NCBI GenBank assembly: GCA_037441565.1
Contig: JBBIRW010000001.1
Span: 62,001 to 126,000 of the forward strand
Source of the DNA: JBBIRW01 sp037441565
GTDB lineage: Bacteria; Desulfobacterota; JBBIRW01
Reading direction: 5' to 3'
Length of the DNA stretch: 64,000 nt
Shown: positions 35,363 to 45,700 of the stretch, in pieces
How the letters are laid out: every line of letters starts with the position of its first letter
Numbering within the stretch: position 1 is the first letter of the stretch
Notes under the pieces: model-generated
Told to the model about the DNA's origin: nothing
What the model saw: only the letters and a program-made list of their open reading frames with translations
The model's database searches: none
Made by a program: the position numbers and the translations under genes

Positions 35363-37480
35363 ATGAAAAAAATTATTCAATTTGGAGGAAGACCACTAAG
35401 TATTGAGACCGATAAAGTCGCAGGTCAGGCTGATGGAGCTGCATGGATTCAATATGGTGATACAGTTGTACTTGTAACCGCAGTTATTTCCAGGGAAGAG
35501 AATAACGAGCTCAATTTTTTACCCCTTATTGTGGACTATCAAGAGAAAAGTTTTGCTGCTGGAAAGATCCCTGGTGGATTCTTCAAAAGGGAAGGAAAAC
35601 CAACGGAAAAGGAGATCCTTACATCCAGGCTTATTGACAGATCAATCCGTCCACTTTTTCCCGATTTACTGTTCCGAGAAATTCAGGTGATAGCAACAGT
35701 TCTTTCAGCTGATGATGTAAATGATCCTGAAATTATTTCAATTACTGGAGCATCCGTTGCACTTATGAAATCTCAAATTCCATTCAGAGGGCCTGTTGCT
35801 GGTGTAAGAGTGGGAAGGGTTGATGGGAGATACATAATCAATCCATCCATTAGTGAAAGAAACAAGAGTGATATTGATTTTGTTATCTCATGTAACAGGG
35901 ATGGAATAATAATGGTTGAAGGGAGTGCAAAAGAGGTTTCCGAGGAAGTTGTGCTTGATGCACTTGATCTTGCATATAGAGAATGTATGCCCTTATTTGA
36001 AGTTCAGGAGGAAATTACAAAAGAATCGCCGGTGCAAAAGATCAAACCCTTGTGGGAAGAAGATGAGTCTCTTGCCGGAATGATTGAGGAACTTTTCTCA
36101 ACAGAGATATCAAAAGCGCTGAGAATAACAAAAAAAACTGAGAGAAGGGCTTGCCTTGATGAATTAAGAAAACAGGTGATTGAAAAGTTTTCTTCAGATT
36201 ACCAGGATAAGTTGTGGTTTATTGAAAGGGCATTTGCAAAAGTAGAGAACAAGATATTGAGGGAAATGGTTCTTAAAGAGGGCAGAAGAATTGATGGAAG
36301 GGGACCCAGAGACATAAGAGAGATAAGATGCGAAGTTGGTGTTCTTCCAAGGACCCATGGCTCAGCTCTCTTTAAAAGGGGAGAAACGCAGGTTCTTACT
36401 GTTACAACACTTGGAACAGCAGAGGATGAGCAGATTATAGATGCCCTTTATGGGGAGAGCAGCAAATCCTTTATGCTTCACTATAATTTCCCCCCTTTCT
36501 GTGTGGGAGAGATAAGATTTTTAAGGGCCCCGGGCAGAAGGGAGGTTGGTCATGGCGCACTTGCAGAGAGGGCAATCCGTGCAGTTTTACCTGCAGAAAA
36601 TGATTTTCCATATACAATAAGGGTTGTATCAGAGGTTCTTGAATCCAATGGTTCATCCTCAATGGCAACAGTATGTGGTGCAACGCTTTCCCTTATGGAT
36701 GCTGGTGTTCCTATAAAAAAACATGTTGCAGGAATAGCAATGGGTTTGATGAGGGAAGGGGGGAGGGTCATTGTCTTGAGCGATATACTTGGCGATGAGG
36801 ATCATCTTGGCGATATGGATTTTAAGGTTGCTGGAACTGTGGATGGTATAACAGCGCTCCAGATGGATGTTAAGATCCCAGGTGTTACAAAAGATATTCT
36901 TATGGCTGCTATGCTACAGGCAAGGGATGGTAGACTCTTCATAATTGAAAAGATGCGCGAGACCATAGAGAGAACGAGGGAAGAACTTTCCATATATGCA
37001 CCAAGAATTATCACAACGCAGATAAAAACAGAAAAGATTAAGGATCTTATTGGTCCTGGCGGTAAAAACATAAAAGGGATAATTGATCAGACGGGTGTAA
37101 AGATAAATGTGGAAGACTCCGGTCTGGTCAGGATATATTCATCCAATGCAAAGATGGCAGAGAAGGCACTCGAGATGATCAAAACACTAACACAGGAAGT
37201 TGAAGTAGGGAAAGTCTATCTTGGAAAAGTTAAGAGGATTGTTGATTTTGGAGCTTTTGTGGAGATTTTTCCGGGCACAGATGGTCTTGTTCATATTTCC
37301 CAGCTTGATAGAAGGAGGATAAATGATGTTAAGGAGGTGGTGAGAGAGGGCGATGAAATACTTGTGAAAGTAATTGAAATTGATTCACAGGGAAAAATAA
37401 AGCTTAGCAGAAAGGAAGCCCTTAATGATGCTGAAGGTCACAGGTTTGAGAGAAGAAAGGGTTTTCGGGGAGACAGATAA
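35363..37480 (+). CDS. pnp: Polyribonucleotide nucleotidyltransferase (PNPase)
   Basis: PNPase degrades RNA 3' to 5' by phosphorolysis and can add tails. The 705-aa protein has two RNase PH domains, with FFKREGKPTEKEILTSRLID and GRREVGHGALAERA, an all-alpha linker, a KH domain with IGPGGKNIKGIIDQTG, and a C-terminal S1 domain with GAFVEIFPGTDGLVHISQL. The M16 peptidase gene follows with no gap. Confidence 0.98.
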   Translation: MKKIIQFGGRPLSIETDKVAGQADGAAWIQYGDTVVLVTAVISREENNELNFLPLIVDYQEKSFAAGKIPGGFFKREGKPTEKEILTSRLIDRSIRPLFPDLLFREIQVIATVLSADDVNDPEIISITGASVALMKSQIPFRGPVAGVRVGRVDGRYIINPSISERNKSDIDFVISCNRDGIIMVEGSAKEVSEEVVLDALDLAYRECMPLFEVQEEITKESPVQKIKPLWEEDESLAGMIEELFSTEISKALRITKKTERRACLDELRKQVIEKFSSDYQDKLWFIERAFAKVENKILREMVLKEGRRIDGRGPRDIREIRCEVGVLPRTHGSALFKRGETQVLTVTTLGTAEDEQIIDALYGESSKSFMLHYNFPPFCVGEIRFLRAPGRREVGHGALAERAIRAVLPAENDFPYTIRVVSEVLESNGSSSMATVCGATLSLMDAGVPIKKHVAGIAMGLMREGGRVIVLSDILGDEDHLGDMDFKVAGTVDGITALQMDVKIPGVTKDILMAAMLQARDGRLFIIEKMRETIERTREELSIYAPRIITTQIKTEKIKDLIGPGGKNIKGIIDQTGVKINVEDSGLVRIYSSNAKMAEKALEMIKTLTQEVEVGKVYLGKVKRIVDFGAFVEIFPGTDGLVHISQLDRRRINDVKEVVREGDEILVKVIEIDSQGKIKLSRKEALNDAEGHRFERRKGFRGDR

Positions 37481-38734
37481 ATGGCAGAAAAAAGCAAACT
37501 TGATAGTGGTTTTACCCTTATAACTGAGTCGATTCCGCATTCACCTGCTATAGCAATCGGGATCTGGATTCCCAGGGGCTCAAGGGATGAGGAGAGAAAG
37601 GAGGCAGGGATAACGCACTTCATAGAACATCTCTTATTCAAAGGAACAAAAAGCAGAAAGGCAGCAGAGATTGCAAAGGAATTTGACAGGATTGGTGGTA
37701 TCTCGGATGCATTCACAACGCGCGAATATACTTGCATCTATACGAAGATTCTCAAAAAGGATTTAATAAATGCACTTGATATTCTTTCTGATATCTATAT
37801 AAACCCACTTTTTGATGAAGAGGAGATAGACAAGGAAAAGAAGGTTGTTCTGCATGAAATAAAAATGGTTAATGATGAGCCTGAGGAATATATACATGAT
37901 CTGCTCTATCAGATAATGTGGGAAGGGAGCTCACTTGGGAATCCCATCCTTGGCTATATTGATACAATATCCCAGATAACAAGGGACCAGGTTATAAAGT
38001 TTTTTTATGATAATTATCATAGACGTCCTGTAATTATATCTGCATCAGGTAATCTGGATCATAAAGAATTGGAAAATGCAATAAATGATAAATTCAGGGT
38101 CACTCTTGGTGAGGAAAAACAAAGAACAAACATTATTCATAAGACAGGAAATAAACAGCTTTTCAAAAGAAAGAGACTTGGACAGGTTCACATCTGTCTG
38201 GGATTCAGATCTGTTTCTCAAAGTGATCCGATGAGATATGCAGCCTATATTCTAAACACCGTTGTTGGTGGAGGAATGAGCTCAAGACTCTTCCAGAAAA
38301 TAAGAGAAGAGAAGGGATATGCATATTCTGTTTACTCCTTTATTTCATGTTATTCAGATACTGGTGTATTTGGGGTTTATGCATGCACAAGTTCTGACCT
38401 GATAACGAAGGTTCTCGAGATTATGGCAGGTGAATTTAAAAGGCTTAAGGATGAGCATGTTGATGAAGATGAGATCGAATCTGCTAAGAATCAGTTGAAA
38501 GGACATCTTCTGCTGGGCCTTGAAAGCAGTGAAAACATAATGACAAAACTTGGAAAAAATGAGATCTACTTTGGAAGATCAATAAGCATTGATGAAATCA
38601 ATGAAAATATAGATAAAATCACTTCTGAGGAAATTCTAAAATTCTCTCGCGAAATACTAAAATCGGAGAACCTATCAATTGCTGCGATCGGAAAGATCAG
38701 AGAAAAGGACCTTGAAAAGATTTTTGTTTTTTAA
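37481..38734 (+). CDS. M16 family zinc peptidase (insulinase/processing-peptidase-like)
   Basis: The 417-aa protein has the inverted zinc motif HFIEH (HxxEH) near residue 46, a downstream glutamate in DKEKKVVLHEIKM, and the C-terminal half with GGGMSSRLFQKIREEKGYAYSVYS. This single-chain form, of the YmxG type, commonly follows pnp in bacteria. It begins directly at the pnp stop. It is likely cytosolic, as no signal peptide is seen; natural substrates are unknown. Confidence 0.93.
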   Translation: MAEKSKLDSGFTLITESIPHSPAIAIGIWIPRGSRDEERKEAGITHFIEHLLFKGTKSRKAAEIAKEFDRIGGISDAFTTREYTCIYTKILKKDLINALDILSDIYINPLFDEEEIDKEKKVVLHEIKMVNDEPEEYIHDLLYQIMWEGSSLGNPILGYIDTISQITRDQVIKFFYDNYHRRPVIISASGNLDHKELENAINDKFRVTLGEEKQRTNIIHKTGNKQLFKRKRLGQVHICLGFRSVSQSDPMRYAAYILNTVVGGGMSSRLFQKIREEKGYAYSVYSFISCYSDTGVFGVYACTSSDLITKVLEIMAGEFKRLKDEHVDEDEIESAKNQLKGHLLLGLESSENIMTKLGKNEIYFGRSISIDEINENIDKITSEEILKFSREILKSENLSIAAIGKIREKDLEKIFVF

Positions 38735-38750
38735 TCATCGGGAGGAGTGA

Positions 38751-40046
38751 ATGATTGAGAGATATACAACAAGAAGAATGGCGGAGCTGTGGTCTCCAAA
38801 AAATAGATTTCAAAAGTGGCTTGATATTGAAATTCTTGCGTGCGAGGCCTGGAACAAAATTGGTGTTATCCCTGATGAAGCACTTGAAAAAATAAAGAAA
38901 AAAGCAAACTTTTCAATCGAGAGGATAGAAGAGATAGAGGCGGTTGTGAAACATGAGGTGATAGCATTTATTCAGTCTGTATCGGAGTTTGTCGGTCCAG
39001 AGGCTAAATACATACATATGGGAATGACTTCTTCTGATGTAATTGATACAGCATTTGCCCTTCTTTTGAGGGAGGCGGCAGATTTTATAATTGAAGGTAT
39101 TGATAAACTGATGGAGGCTATAAAACAAAAGGCATTTCTTTACAAGAATACTCCCATGATTGGAAGAACACATGGAGTTCATGCGGAGCCAATTACTTTT
39201 GGTTTAAAAATGGCTATGTGGTATGAGGAGATGAAGAGGAATCGTATTCGGATAGGGAATGCAAAAGAAAACATAAGCTATGGAAAGATTTCTGGTGCTG
39301 TTGGCACTTACAGCCATTTAAATCCATTTATAGAAGAATATGTATGTGAAAAGCTGGGATTGAAAGCTGCTCCTGTTTCAAATCAGATCATCCCACGAGA
39401 TCATCATGCGGAGTATTTTACAACCCTATCTATTATTGCATCAACCCTTGAGAAGTTTGCAACGGAAATAAGGCATTTACAAAAAACGGAGGTTCTTGAA
39501 GTGGAAGAACCTTTCACTCCGGGTCAGAAAGGTTCTTCAGCAATGCCACATAAAAGAAATCCTGTTGCATCTGAGAACATATGTGGTCTCGCCAGACTTG
39601 TCAGGGCCTACTGCATAGCATCCCTTGAGAATATTGCACTATGGCATGAAAGGGACATAAGTCACTCATCGGTTGAAAGGGTTATTGCACCTGATGCAAC
39701 GACACTCCTTGATTTTATGCTCCAGAGAATGGAATCCATTGTTAGCGGTATGATTGTTTACCCTGAAAGGATGCGGGAAAATATAGAGAAAACAGGTGGA
39801 ATGATCTTTTCGGAAACCCTTCTTCTTCGTCTCGTCGAAAAAAGAATAACAAGAATTGAAGCATATGAAGTTATACAGGATATCGCAATGGAAGCATGGA
39901 GTAAAAATGAGGAGTTCAGATCACTTGTAAAAAATGATGAGAGGATAACGAAATATTTGAGTGATAAGGAGATAGAAGAGTGTTTTGATCTTAATCACAC
40001 ACTAAGATTTACAGATTATATATTCAAAAGGATTTTTGAGCAGTAG
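38751..40046 (+). CDS. purB: Adenylosuccinate lyase
   Basis: PurB cleaves SAICAR in IMP synthesis and adenylosuccinate in AMP synthesis. The 431-aa protein has HMGMTSSDVIDTA, GRTHGVHAEPITFG and the fumarase/lyase signature GSSAMPHKRNP. It opens a plus-strand purine run purB-purC-purS-purQ-purL-purF and starts 16 bases after the M16 gene, with GGGAGGAG upstream. Confidence 0.97.
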   Translation: MIERYTTRRMAELWSPKNRFQKWLDIEILACEAWNKIGVIPDEALEKIKKKANFSIERIEEIEAVVKHEVIAFIQSVSEFVGPEAKYIHMGMTSSDVIDTAFALLLREAADFIIEGIDKLMEAIKQKAFLYKNTPMIGRTHGVHAEPITFGLKMAMWYEEMKRNRIRIGNAKENISYGKISGAVGTYSHLNPFIEEYVCEKLGLKAAPVSNQIIPRDHHAEYFTTLSIIASTLEKFATEIRHLQKTEVLEVEEPFTPGQKGSSAMPHKRNPVASENICGLARLVRAYCIASLENIALWHERDISHSSVERVIAPDATTLLDFMLQRMESIVSGMIVYPERMRENIEKTGGMIFSETLLLRLVEKRITRIEAYEVIQDIAMEAWSKNEEFRSLVKNDERITKYLSDKEIEECFDLNHTLRFTDYIFKRIFEQ

Positions 40047-40067
40047 AGGATTCTCAAGGAGGTATAT

Positions 40068-40790
40068 ATGGAGAAAAGGGAAAAGATTTACGAGGGGAAA
40101 GCAAAAATATTGTTTGCAACAGAGGATTCTGATTTGATAATCCAATATTTTAAGGATGAGGCAACAGCTTTTGATGGAAAAAAAAGAGGTATCATAGAGA
40201 ATAAAGGTATATATAACAACAAAATTTCTGCATACATTTTCAAATATCTCGAAGAGAAAGGAATAGAAACACATTTTGTAAAGCTTCTGAGTGACAGGGA
40301 GATGCTTATCAGAAAGGTTCAGATAATACCTGTTGAGGTAGTGATGAGAAACATAATTGCAGGAAGTCTTGCAAAAAGATTTGGAATGGAAGAGGGTGGA
40401 AACCTATCAGAACCAATCCTTGAGTTTTATTACAAGAATGATAAGCTTGGAGATCCAATGATTAATGAATACCATATAAAAGCACTCAATCTTGCCACAT
40501 TATCAGAAATTGAAGAAATAAAAAACAAAGCCTTTCGAGTGAATGAACTCCTTGTAGATTTTTTCAGAAATCGTGGAATTGTGCTTGTTGATTTTAAACT
40601 TGAGTTTGGAAGAGATTCATCGGGAAAGATAATTCTTGCTGATGAGATCTCTCCGGATGGATGCAGGCTATGGGAGGAAGGAACAAGAGAAAAGCTTGAC
40701 AAGGATAGATTCAGAAGGGATCTAGGGAGGATCGAAGAATCCTATATGAAAGTATATGAGAGGGTTACCGGGACCATTGAGAACAGATGA
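40068..40790 (+). CDS. purC: Phosphoribosylaminoimidazole-succinocarboxamide synthase
   Basis: PurC joins aspartate to CAIR to form SAICAR. The 240-aa protein matches the short bacterial form: YEGKAKILFATED, FKDEATAFDGKKRG, VVMRNIIAGSLAKRFG and the signature LADEISPDGCRLWE. AAGGAGGTATAT precedes the ATG. It is followed by purS. Confidence 0.97.
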   Translation: MEKREKIYEGKAKILFATEDSDLIIQYFKDEATAFDGKKRGIIENKGIYNNKISAYIFKYLEEKGIETHFVKLLSDREMLIRKVQIIPVEVVMRNIIAGSLAKRFGMEEGGNLSEPILEFYYKNDKLGDPMINEYHIKALNLATLSEIEEIKNKAFRVNELLVDFFRNRGIVLVDFKLEFGRDSSGKIILADEISPDGCRLWEEGTREKLDKDRFRRDLGRIEESYMKVYERVTGTIENR

Positions 40791-40812
40791 GGCATTTATC
40801 TCTGGAGGTTAC

Positions 40813-41055
40813 ATGAAAGCAAAGATAAGGATTACACTTAAGTCAGGTATTCTTGATCCGGAAGGTAAAGCAATAAAGAATGCGCTTCATACTCTGGGAT
40901 ATAAAGAGGTTGATGATGTTCGCCAGGGAAAGTATATAGAGATAAAACTGAGCTCTGTTTCGGGAAGAAGTATTGAGGATCTTTTGAAAGAAATGTGTGA
41001 GCGTGTGCTTTCAAATCCTGTCATGGAAGACTATAGTTTTGAGATCGAGAAATAA
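40813..41055 (+). CDS. purS: Phosphoribosylformylglycinamidine synthase subunit PurS
   Basis: PurS bridges PurQ and the small-type PurL in FGAM synthase. The 80-aa protein has KSGILDPEGKAIKNALHTLGY and the short alpha/beta fold typical of the family. ATG 40813 is chosen over a longer in-frame start at 40756 because GGAGGT lies directly upstream. The PurQ start is one base after its stop. Confidence 0.96.
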   Translation: MKAKIRITLKSGILDPEGKAIKNALHTLGYKEVDDVRQGKYIEIKLSSVSGRSIEDLLKEMCERVLSNPVMEDYSFEIEK

Positions 41056-41056
41056 G

Positions 41057-41770
41057 ATGAAATTTGGTGTCATAGTTTTTCCTGGATCCAATTGTGATCA
41101 TGATTGCTACTATGTTATAAAGAATGTTCTTAAACAGGAAGTTGAATTTATCTGGTTTCGGGAAGAGAGACTCGAAGATTTTGATGCAATCATCCTTCCT
41201 GGTGGTTTTTCTTATGGTGATTATCTGAGACCGGGTGCAATTGCAAGCTATTCCCCTATTGTTAAGTCACTAAGAAGATTCTCTGAAAATGGAGGCCTGA
41301 TTCTGGGAATATGTAATGGTTTTCAGATACTTATTGAGGCTGGACTTCTTCCAGGAGCACTCTTGAGAAACAGGTCCCTTAAATTTATCTGTAAGAAGGT
41401 ATATATCAGAGTTGAGAATTCAAAAACCCCATTCACAAACCTCATCACACACGGAAGAGTATTATCACTCCCCATTGCCCATGCTCATGGCTGTTATTAT
41501 GCCGATAGTAAAACAATTGAAAAACTTGAATCCGAAGGTCTTGTTGTATTCAGATACTGTGGTTCTAATGGAGAAATAACAGAGGAATCAAATCCAAATG
41601 GTTCATGGAATAATATAGCCGGGATAATAAGCAGGAATGGTAATGTGCTTGGAATGATGCCCCATCCTGAAAGGGCCGCAGAAGATATTATGGGAAGTTG
41701 TGATGGCATCTTAATTTTTGAGTCAATGGTTAATCATCATGGGAAACATAAACAAAAAAATACTCGATGA
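41057..41770 (+). CDS. purQ: Phosphoribosylformylglycinamidine synthase glutaminase PurQ
   Basis: PurQ releases ammonia from glutamine for PurL. The 237-aa class I glutaminase has VIVFPGSNCDHD, the nucleophile motif LGICNGFQILIEAGLLPGAL, and the catalytic His/Glu in MMPHPERA. ATG 41057 begins where family members do; a longer in-frame ATG at 40997 lies inside purS. Its end overlaps purL by 32 bases. Confidence 0.96.
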   Translation: MKFGVIVFPGSNCDHDCYYVIKNVLKQEVEFIWFREERLEDFDAIILPGGFSYGDYLRPGAIASYSPIVKSLRRFSENGGLILGICNGFQILIEAGLLPGALLRNRSLKFICKKVYIRVENSKTPFTNLITHGRVLSLPIAHAHGCYYADSKTIEKLESEGLVVFRYCGSNGEITEESNPNGSWNNIAGIISRNGNVLGMMPHPERAAEDIMGSCDGILIFESMVNHHGKHKQKNTR

Positions 41771-43952
41771 ACATAACATAACATCTTCTGAATATAAAAG
41801 AATACTCAAGATCTTAGGGAGAGAACCAAATTTACTGGAGCTTGGTATTTTCTCTGTTATGTGGAGTGAACACTGCAGTTACAAGAGTTCACGGATACAT
41901 CTGAAAAGGCTACCTACAAAAGCTCCACATGTGATACAGGGACCGGGGGAAAATGCAGGTGTTGTCGATATAGGGGATGGCCTTGCTGTTGTATTGAAGA
42001 TGGAGAGTCATAATCATCCCTCCTTTATAGAGCCTTTTCAGGGAGCTGCAACAGGTGTAGGAGGAATATTGAGGGATATATTCACAATGGGTGCACGCCC
42101 TATTGCCCTTCTTGATTCATTAAAATTTGGAAGTCTTAATGAACCCAGGATGAAGTATCTATTTGAAGGTGTTGTTTCCGGAATATCATGGTACGGCAAC
42201 TGCATAGGTGTTCCTACTGTAGGTGGTGAAACTTATTTCCATCCCTCATATAACAGGAACATACTTGTTAATGTAATGTGTGTGGGGGTAGCGAAGAAGG
42301 AGAGAATATTTAGGGGTATTGCCAATAAACCAGGAAGTATAGTTCTATATGTTGGCTCGAAAACTGGAAGGGATGGAATACATGGAGCCACTATGGCATC
42401 AGATGCATTCGATGAGAAATCAGAAGAGAGGAGACCAACTGTCCAGGTAGGTGACCCATTTACTGAAAAACTTCTGCTCGAAGCTTCCCTTGAAGCGATG
42501 AACACAGGTGCAGTCCTTGCTGTGCAGGACATGGGAGCAGCTGGATTAACAAGTTCCAGTTGTGAGATGGCGGGAAGGGGTGGATGTGGTGTGGAGCTTG
42601 AGTTATCCCTTGTTCCATGCAGGGAGGAGGGTATGACACCCTATGAGATTATGCTTTCTGAATCCCAGGAGAGGATGCTTTTTATAGTGGAGGAAGGTAA
42701 GGAAGAAAGGGTTAAAGAGGTATTTAAGAAGTGGGATCTTGATGCTGTTGCAATTGGGAAAGTAACATCTGATAAGATGTTAAAGTTGAAACTTCATGGT
42801 GAGAATATTGCCACAATTCCCATTGATGCAATTACAAAAGACGCACCAACATATAGAAGACCAATTAAGAGACCTCAGAGATTATCGGAATTGCAGGATA
42901 TTGATATCTCCGAAATACCGGAAATAAGGGATTACGGAGATATACTTTATAGGTTAATTACCTCCCCGAATCTTTCAAGCAAAAGATGGATCTATACGCA
43001 ATATGATCACATGGTAGGAACAAATACCGTTATTCTACCTGGATCAGATGCTGCTGTTATGAGGATAAAGGGAACAAAGAAAGGGATTGCACTTACTGTG
43101 GATTCCAATTCAAGATACTGTTATCTCAATCCAAGAAGGGGAGCTGCGCACACTGTATGTGAGGGATCAAGGAATATAATATGTTCGGGTGGAAAACCCC
43201 TTGCAATAACTGATTGCCTCAACTTTGGGAATCCGGAGAATCCTGAAGTCATGTGGGAGTTCAGGGAGTGTATTGAAGGAATCAGAGAAGCATGTATTGG
43301 ATTGAAGATACCTGTTGTGAGCGGAAATGTAAGCTTTTATAATGAAACATCGGGGGTTTCCATCTATCCCTCACCAGCAATCGGGATGGTCGGTTTAATT
43401 GAGGATGTAAGTGCATCCAGGAACCAGTTTTTCAGGAGGGAGGGGGATCTTATCCTTCTGCTCGGTCCCATGAGTGGAGAGATTGGTGGAAGCGAATATC
43501 TTTTTGCAATTCATTCGATAGAAAGGGGGCCTGTTCCAGAGATAGACTACAGGATGGAGAAAGCTGTCCAGAGCACATGCCTTGAGGGAATAAGAAAGGG
43601 CCTTATTGAATCTGCGCACGATTGCTCCGAGGGAGGGCTCGCTGTGGCACTTGCAGAGTGCTGTTTTGGAGAGGAGGAGATGGGTGCAGAAGTGGAGTTG
43701 AATTATGAAGGAAGGGGGGATATGCTACTTTTTGGGGAGGGTGCATCCCGGATCATTATTTCTGTAAGGGATATGAATTATCATATGATAAAGCGGATTG
43801 CAGAGAAAAACAGATGTCCAATAATACCCATTGGCAGGGTTATAAAAGGATTTCTCAGGATAAAGGGATTTCTTGAGATGGAAATAGGCCCGCTTAAGAG
43901 GGTATGGGGAAGGTCGCTTGAAGATAGCCTTAAGGGGATTTATGAAAGATAG
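41739..43952 (+). CDS. purL: Phosphoribosylformylglycinamidine synthase PurL (small type)
   Basis: PurL makes FGAM from FGAR using ammonia from PurQ. At 737 aa it is the small form that needs PurS and PurQ, both encoded just upstream. Signatures include LGIFSVMWSEHCSYKSSR, MESHNHPSFIEPFQGAATGVGGI and AHDCSEGGLAVALAE. ATG 41739 is preferred over TTG 41718; no clear ribosome site precedes it, so translation is probably coupled to purQ. Confidence 0.96.
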   Translation: MGNINKKILDEHNITSSEYKRILKILGREPNLLELGIFSVMWSEHCSYKSSRIHLKRLPTKAPHVIQGPGENAGVVDIGDGLAVVLKMESHNHPSFIEPFQGAATGVGGILRDIFTMGARPIALLDSLKFGSLNEPRMKYLFEGVVSGISWYGNCIGVPTVGGETYFHPSYNRNILVNVMCVGVAKKERIFRGIANKPGSIVLYVGSKTGRDGIHGATMASDAFDEKSEERRPTVQVGDPFTEKLLLEASLEAMNTGAVLAVQDMGAAGLTSSSCEMAGRGGCGVELELSLVPCREEGMTPYEIMLSESQERMLFIVEEGKEERVKEVFKKWDLDAVAIGKVTSDKMLKLKLHGENIATIPIDAITKDAPTYRRPIKRPQRLSELQDIDISEIPEIRDYGDILYRLITSPNLSSKRWIYTQYDHMVGTNTVILPGSDAAVMRIKGTKKGIALTVDSNSRYCYLNPRRGAAHTVCEGSRNIICSGGKPLAITDCLNFGNPENPEVMWEFRECIEGIREACIGLKIPVVSGNVSFYNETSGVSIYPSPAIGMVGLIEDVSASRNQFFRREGDLILLLGPMSGEIGGSEYLFAIHSIERGPVPEIDYRMEKAVQSTCLEGIRKGLIESAHDCSEGGLAVALAECCFGEEEMGAEVELNYEGRGDMLLFGEGASRIIISVRDMNYHMIKRIAEKNRCPIIPIGRVIKGFLRIKGFLEMEIGPLKRVWGRSLEDSLKGIYER

Positions 43953-45345
43953 ATTAAGGGAAGCGTGTGGCATATTTGGTATATACGGTCATCCTGAGGC
44001 ATCAAAAATAACATATCTTGGGCTATATGCACTCCAGCACAGAGGTCAGGAGAGCGCAGGGATTGTTTCATCGGATGGAAAACAACTCTATATACATAAG
44101 CAGATGGGTCTCGTTGCTGATGTGTTTAACAAACACATACTCGAAGGTCTTCCAGGAACAAGCGCAATAGGACATGTTAGGTACTCGACAACAGGGACCA
44201 GTACACTGGAAAATGCACAACCGCTTCTTGTTAATTACACAAGGGGTTCAATGGCAATTGCTCATAATGGAAATCTTGTTAATGCACATGAGTTAAGGGT
44301 CAGGCTGGAATCAAGGGGATCCATTTTTCAATCGACAATGGATACAGAAGTTATAGTTCACCTGTTTGCTACATCAAGAGCCAAGGGTTTTATTAACAGA
44401 ATCATTGACGCCCTTCTTCACATAAAGGGCGCATATTCCCTTCTTTTCCTTACAGAGAATAAGCTTATTGCTGTCAGGGATCCCCATGGATTCAGACCCC
44501 TTGCAATTGGAAAACTGAGGAACGCTTATGTGATAGCATCAGAAACATGCGCCTTTGATCTGATTGAAGCATCATTCATAAGAGAAGTGGATCCAGGGGA
44601 GATAGTGGTGTTGGATAAAAATGGAATCCAATTTTACAAACCTTTCAAAGTAATCAAGAAGACCCAGTGCATATTTGAATACATATATTTCTCAAGACCC
44701 GATAGTGTTGTATTCGGCAAAAATATATATCTTGTTAGAAAAGAACTGGGTAAACAACTTGCGAGAGAACAACCAGCTGATGCTGATATTATTGTTCCTG
44801 TTCCAGATTCCGGGGTTCCTGCTGCAATAGGTTATTGTGAGGAATCGGGTATACCATTCCAGATGGGCATAATTAGGAACCACTACGTAGGAAGAACATT
44901 CATCGAACCGGAGCAATCAATAAGGCATTTTGGTGTTAAAGTTAAACTGAATGCTGTGAAAGAAATAATAGGTGGCAAGAGGATTGTTCTAATTGATGAT
45001 TCCATTGTAAGAGGAACGACAGGGAGAAAGATAGTTAAAATGGTGAGAAATGCAGGTGCAAAAGAGGTGCATGTGCGCATAAGTTCCCCGCCTATCCATT
45101 ATCCATGCTATTATGGAATAGACACACCCACGCGCAGGGAGCTTATTGCATCATCCCACACTATTGAGGAGATATGTAAATATCTCACGGCTGACTCACT
45201 TGGTTATCTCAGCATAGAAGGATTGCGTCAGGCTGTAAAGGATGTTGATAACGAATTCTGTTATGCATGCTTCAGGGGTGATTACCCAGTAGAGTTTCCC
45301 ACATCAGACTTTATAGCACAGGGAAGCATATTCGATATCGATTAG
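43942..45345 (+). CDS. purF: Amidophosphoribosyltransferase PurF, [4Fe-4S] type
   Basis: PurF catalyses the first step of purine synthesis. The 467-aa protein has an eight-residue propeptide before the N-terminal nucleophile Cys9 (EACGIFGIYG), a glutaminase domain (LQHRGQESAGI) and the PRPP-binding motif VLIDDSIVRGTT. Cysteines in TQCIFEY, YPCYYG and FCYACF fit the structural [4Fe-4S] cluster of the Bacillus subtilis-type enzyme. ATG 43942 with AAGGGG upstream is preferred over 43918. It overlaps purL by 11 bases. Confidence 0.96.
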   Translation: MKDRLREACGIFGIYGHPEASKITYLGLYALQHRGQESAGIVSSDGKQLYIHKQMGLVADVFNKHILEGLPGTSAIGHVRYSTTGTSTLENAQPLLVNYTRGSMAIAHNGNLVNAHELRVRLESRGSIFQSTMDTEVIVHLFATSRAKGFINRIIDALLHIKGAYSLLFLTENKLIAVRDPHGFRPLAIGKLRNAYVIASETCAFDLIEASFIREVDPGEIVVLDKNGIQFYKPFKVIKKTQCIFEYIYFSRPDSVVFGKNIYLVRKELGKQLAREQPADADIIVPVPDSGVPAAIGYCEESGIPFQMGIIRNHYVGRTFIEPEQSIRHFGVKVKLNAVKEIIGGKRIVLIDDSIVRGTTGRKIVKMVRNAGAKEVHVRISSPPIHYPCYYGIDTPTRRELIASSHTIEEICKYLTADSLGYLSIEGLRQAVKDVDNEFCYACFRGDYPVEFPTSDFIAQGSIFDID

Positions 45346-45358
45346 GATTAACTCTTAA

Positions 45359-45610
45359 TCAATACTTCTTGAAATCTTCGAGAGAAGATGCAACGATAAG
45401 TGTTTCTGATGTGAATGCGCCAACATTTACAAAATGCTTTATTATCCTGTTTGCTTCTTCAATACTTGGTGCATCCCATATAATAACAAGATCGAATCTA
45501 CCATACACAACGTATGCGCTTTTTATAGCTTTATAGCATTCCTGTGGAAGCCCCTTTTCCAATTCCTTCCAGCCTTGTGGAGTTACCTTTGCAAGTGTTA
45601 TAAATGTCAT
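45359..45610 (-). CDS. GYD-domain small protein
   Basis: The 83-aa protein has the GYD-type ferredoxin-like pattern: TLAKVTPQGWKEL, then VYGRFDLVIIWDAPSIEEA and GAFTSETLIV. Such proteins resemble the ligand-binding half of Lrp/AsnC regulators without the DNA-binding half, and their function is unknown. GGGAGGT precedes the start. It is the first minus-strand gene in the window and is convergent with purF, separated by 13 bases. Confidence 0.82.
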   Translation of the reverse strand: MTFITLAKVTPQGWKELEKGLPQECYKAIKSAYVVYGRFDLVIIWDAPSIEEANRIIKHFVNVGAFTSETLIVASSLEDFKKY

Positions 45611-45700
45611 AATACCTCCCTTCTGTTTTTAAATATATTATCATGCTAATATTAAAAATTGCAATTGTGAAGAATCCTCAATGAATTCAGGGAGGTGCTT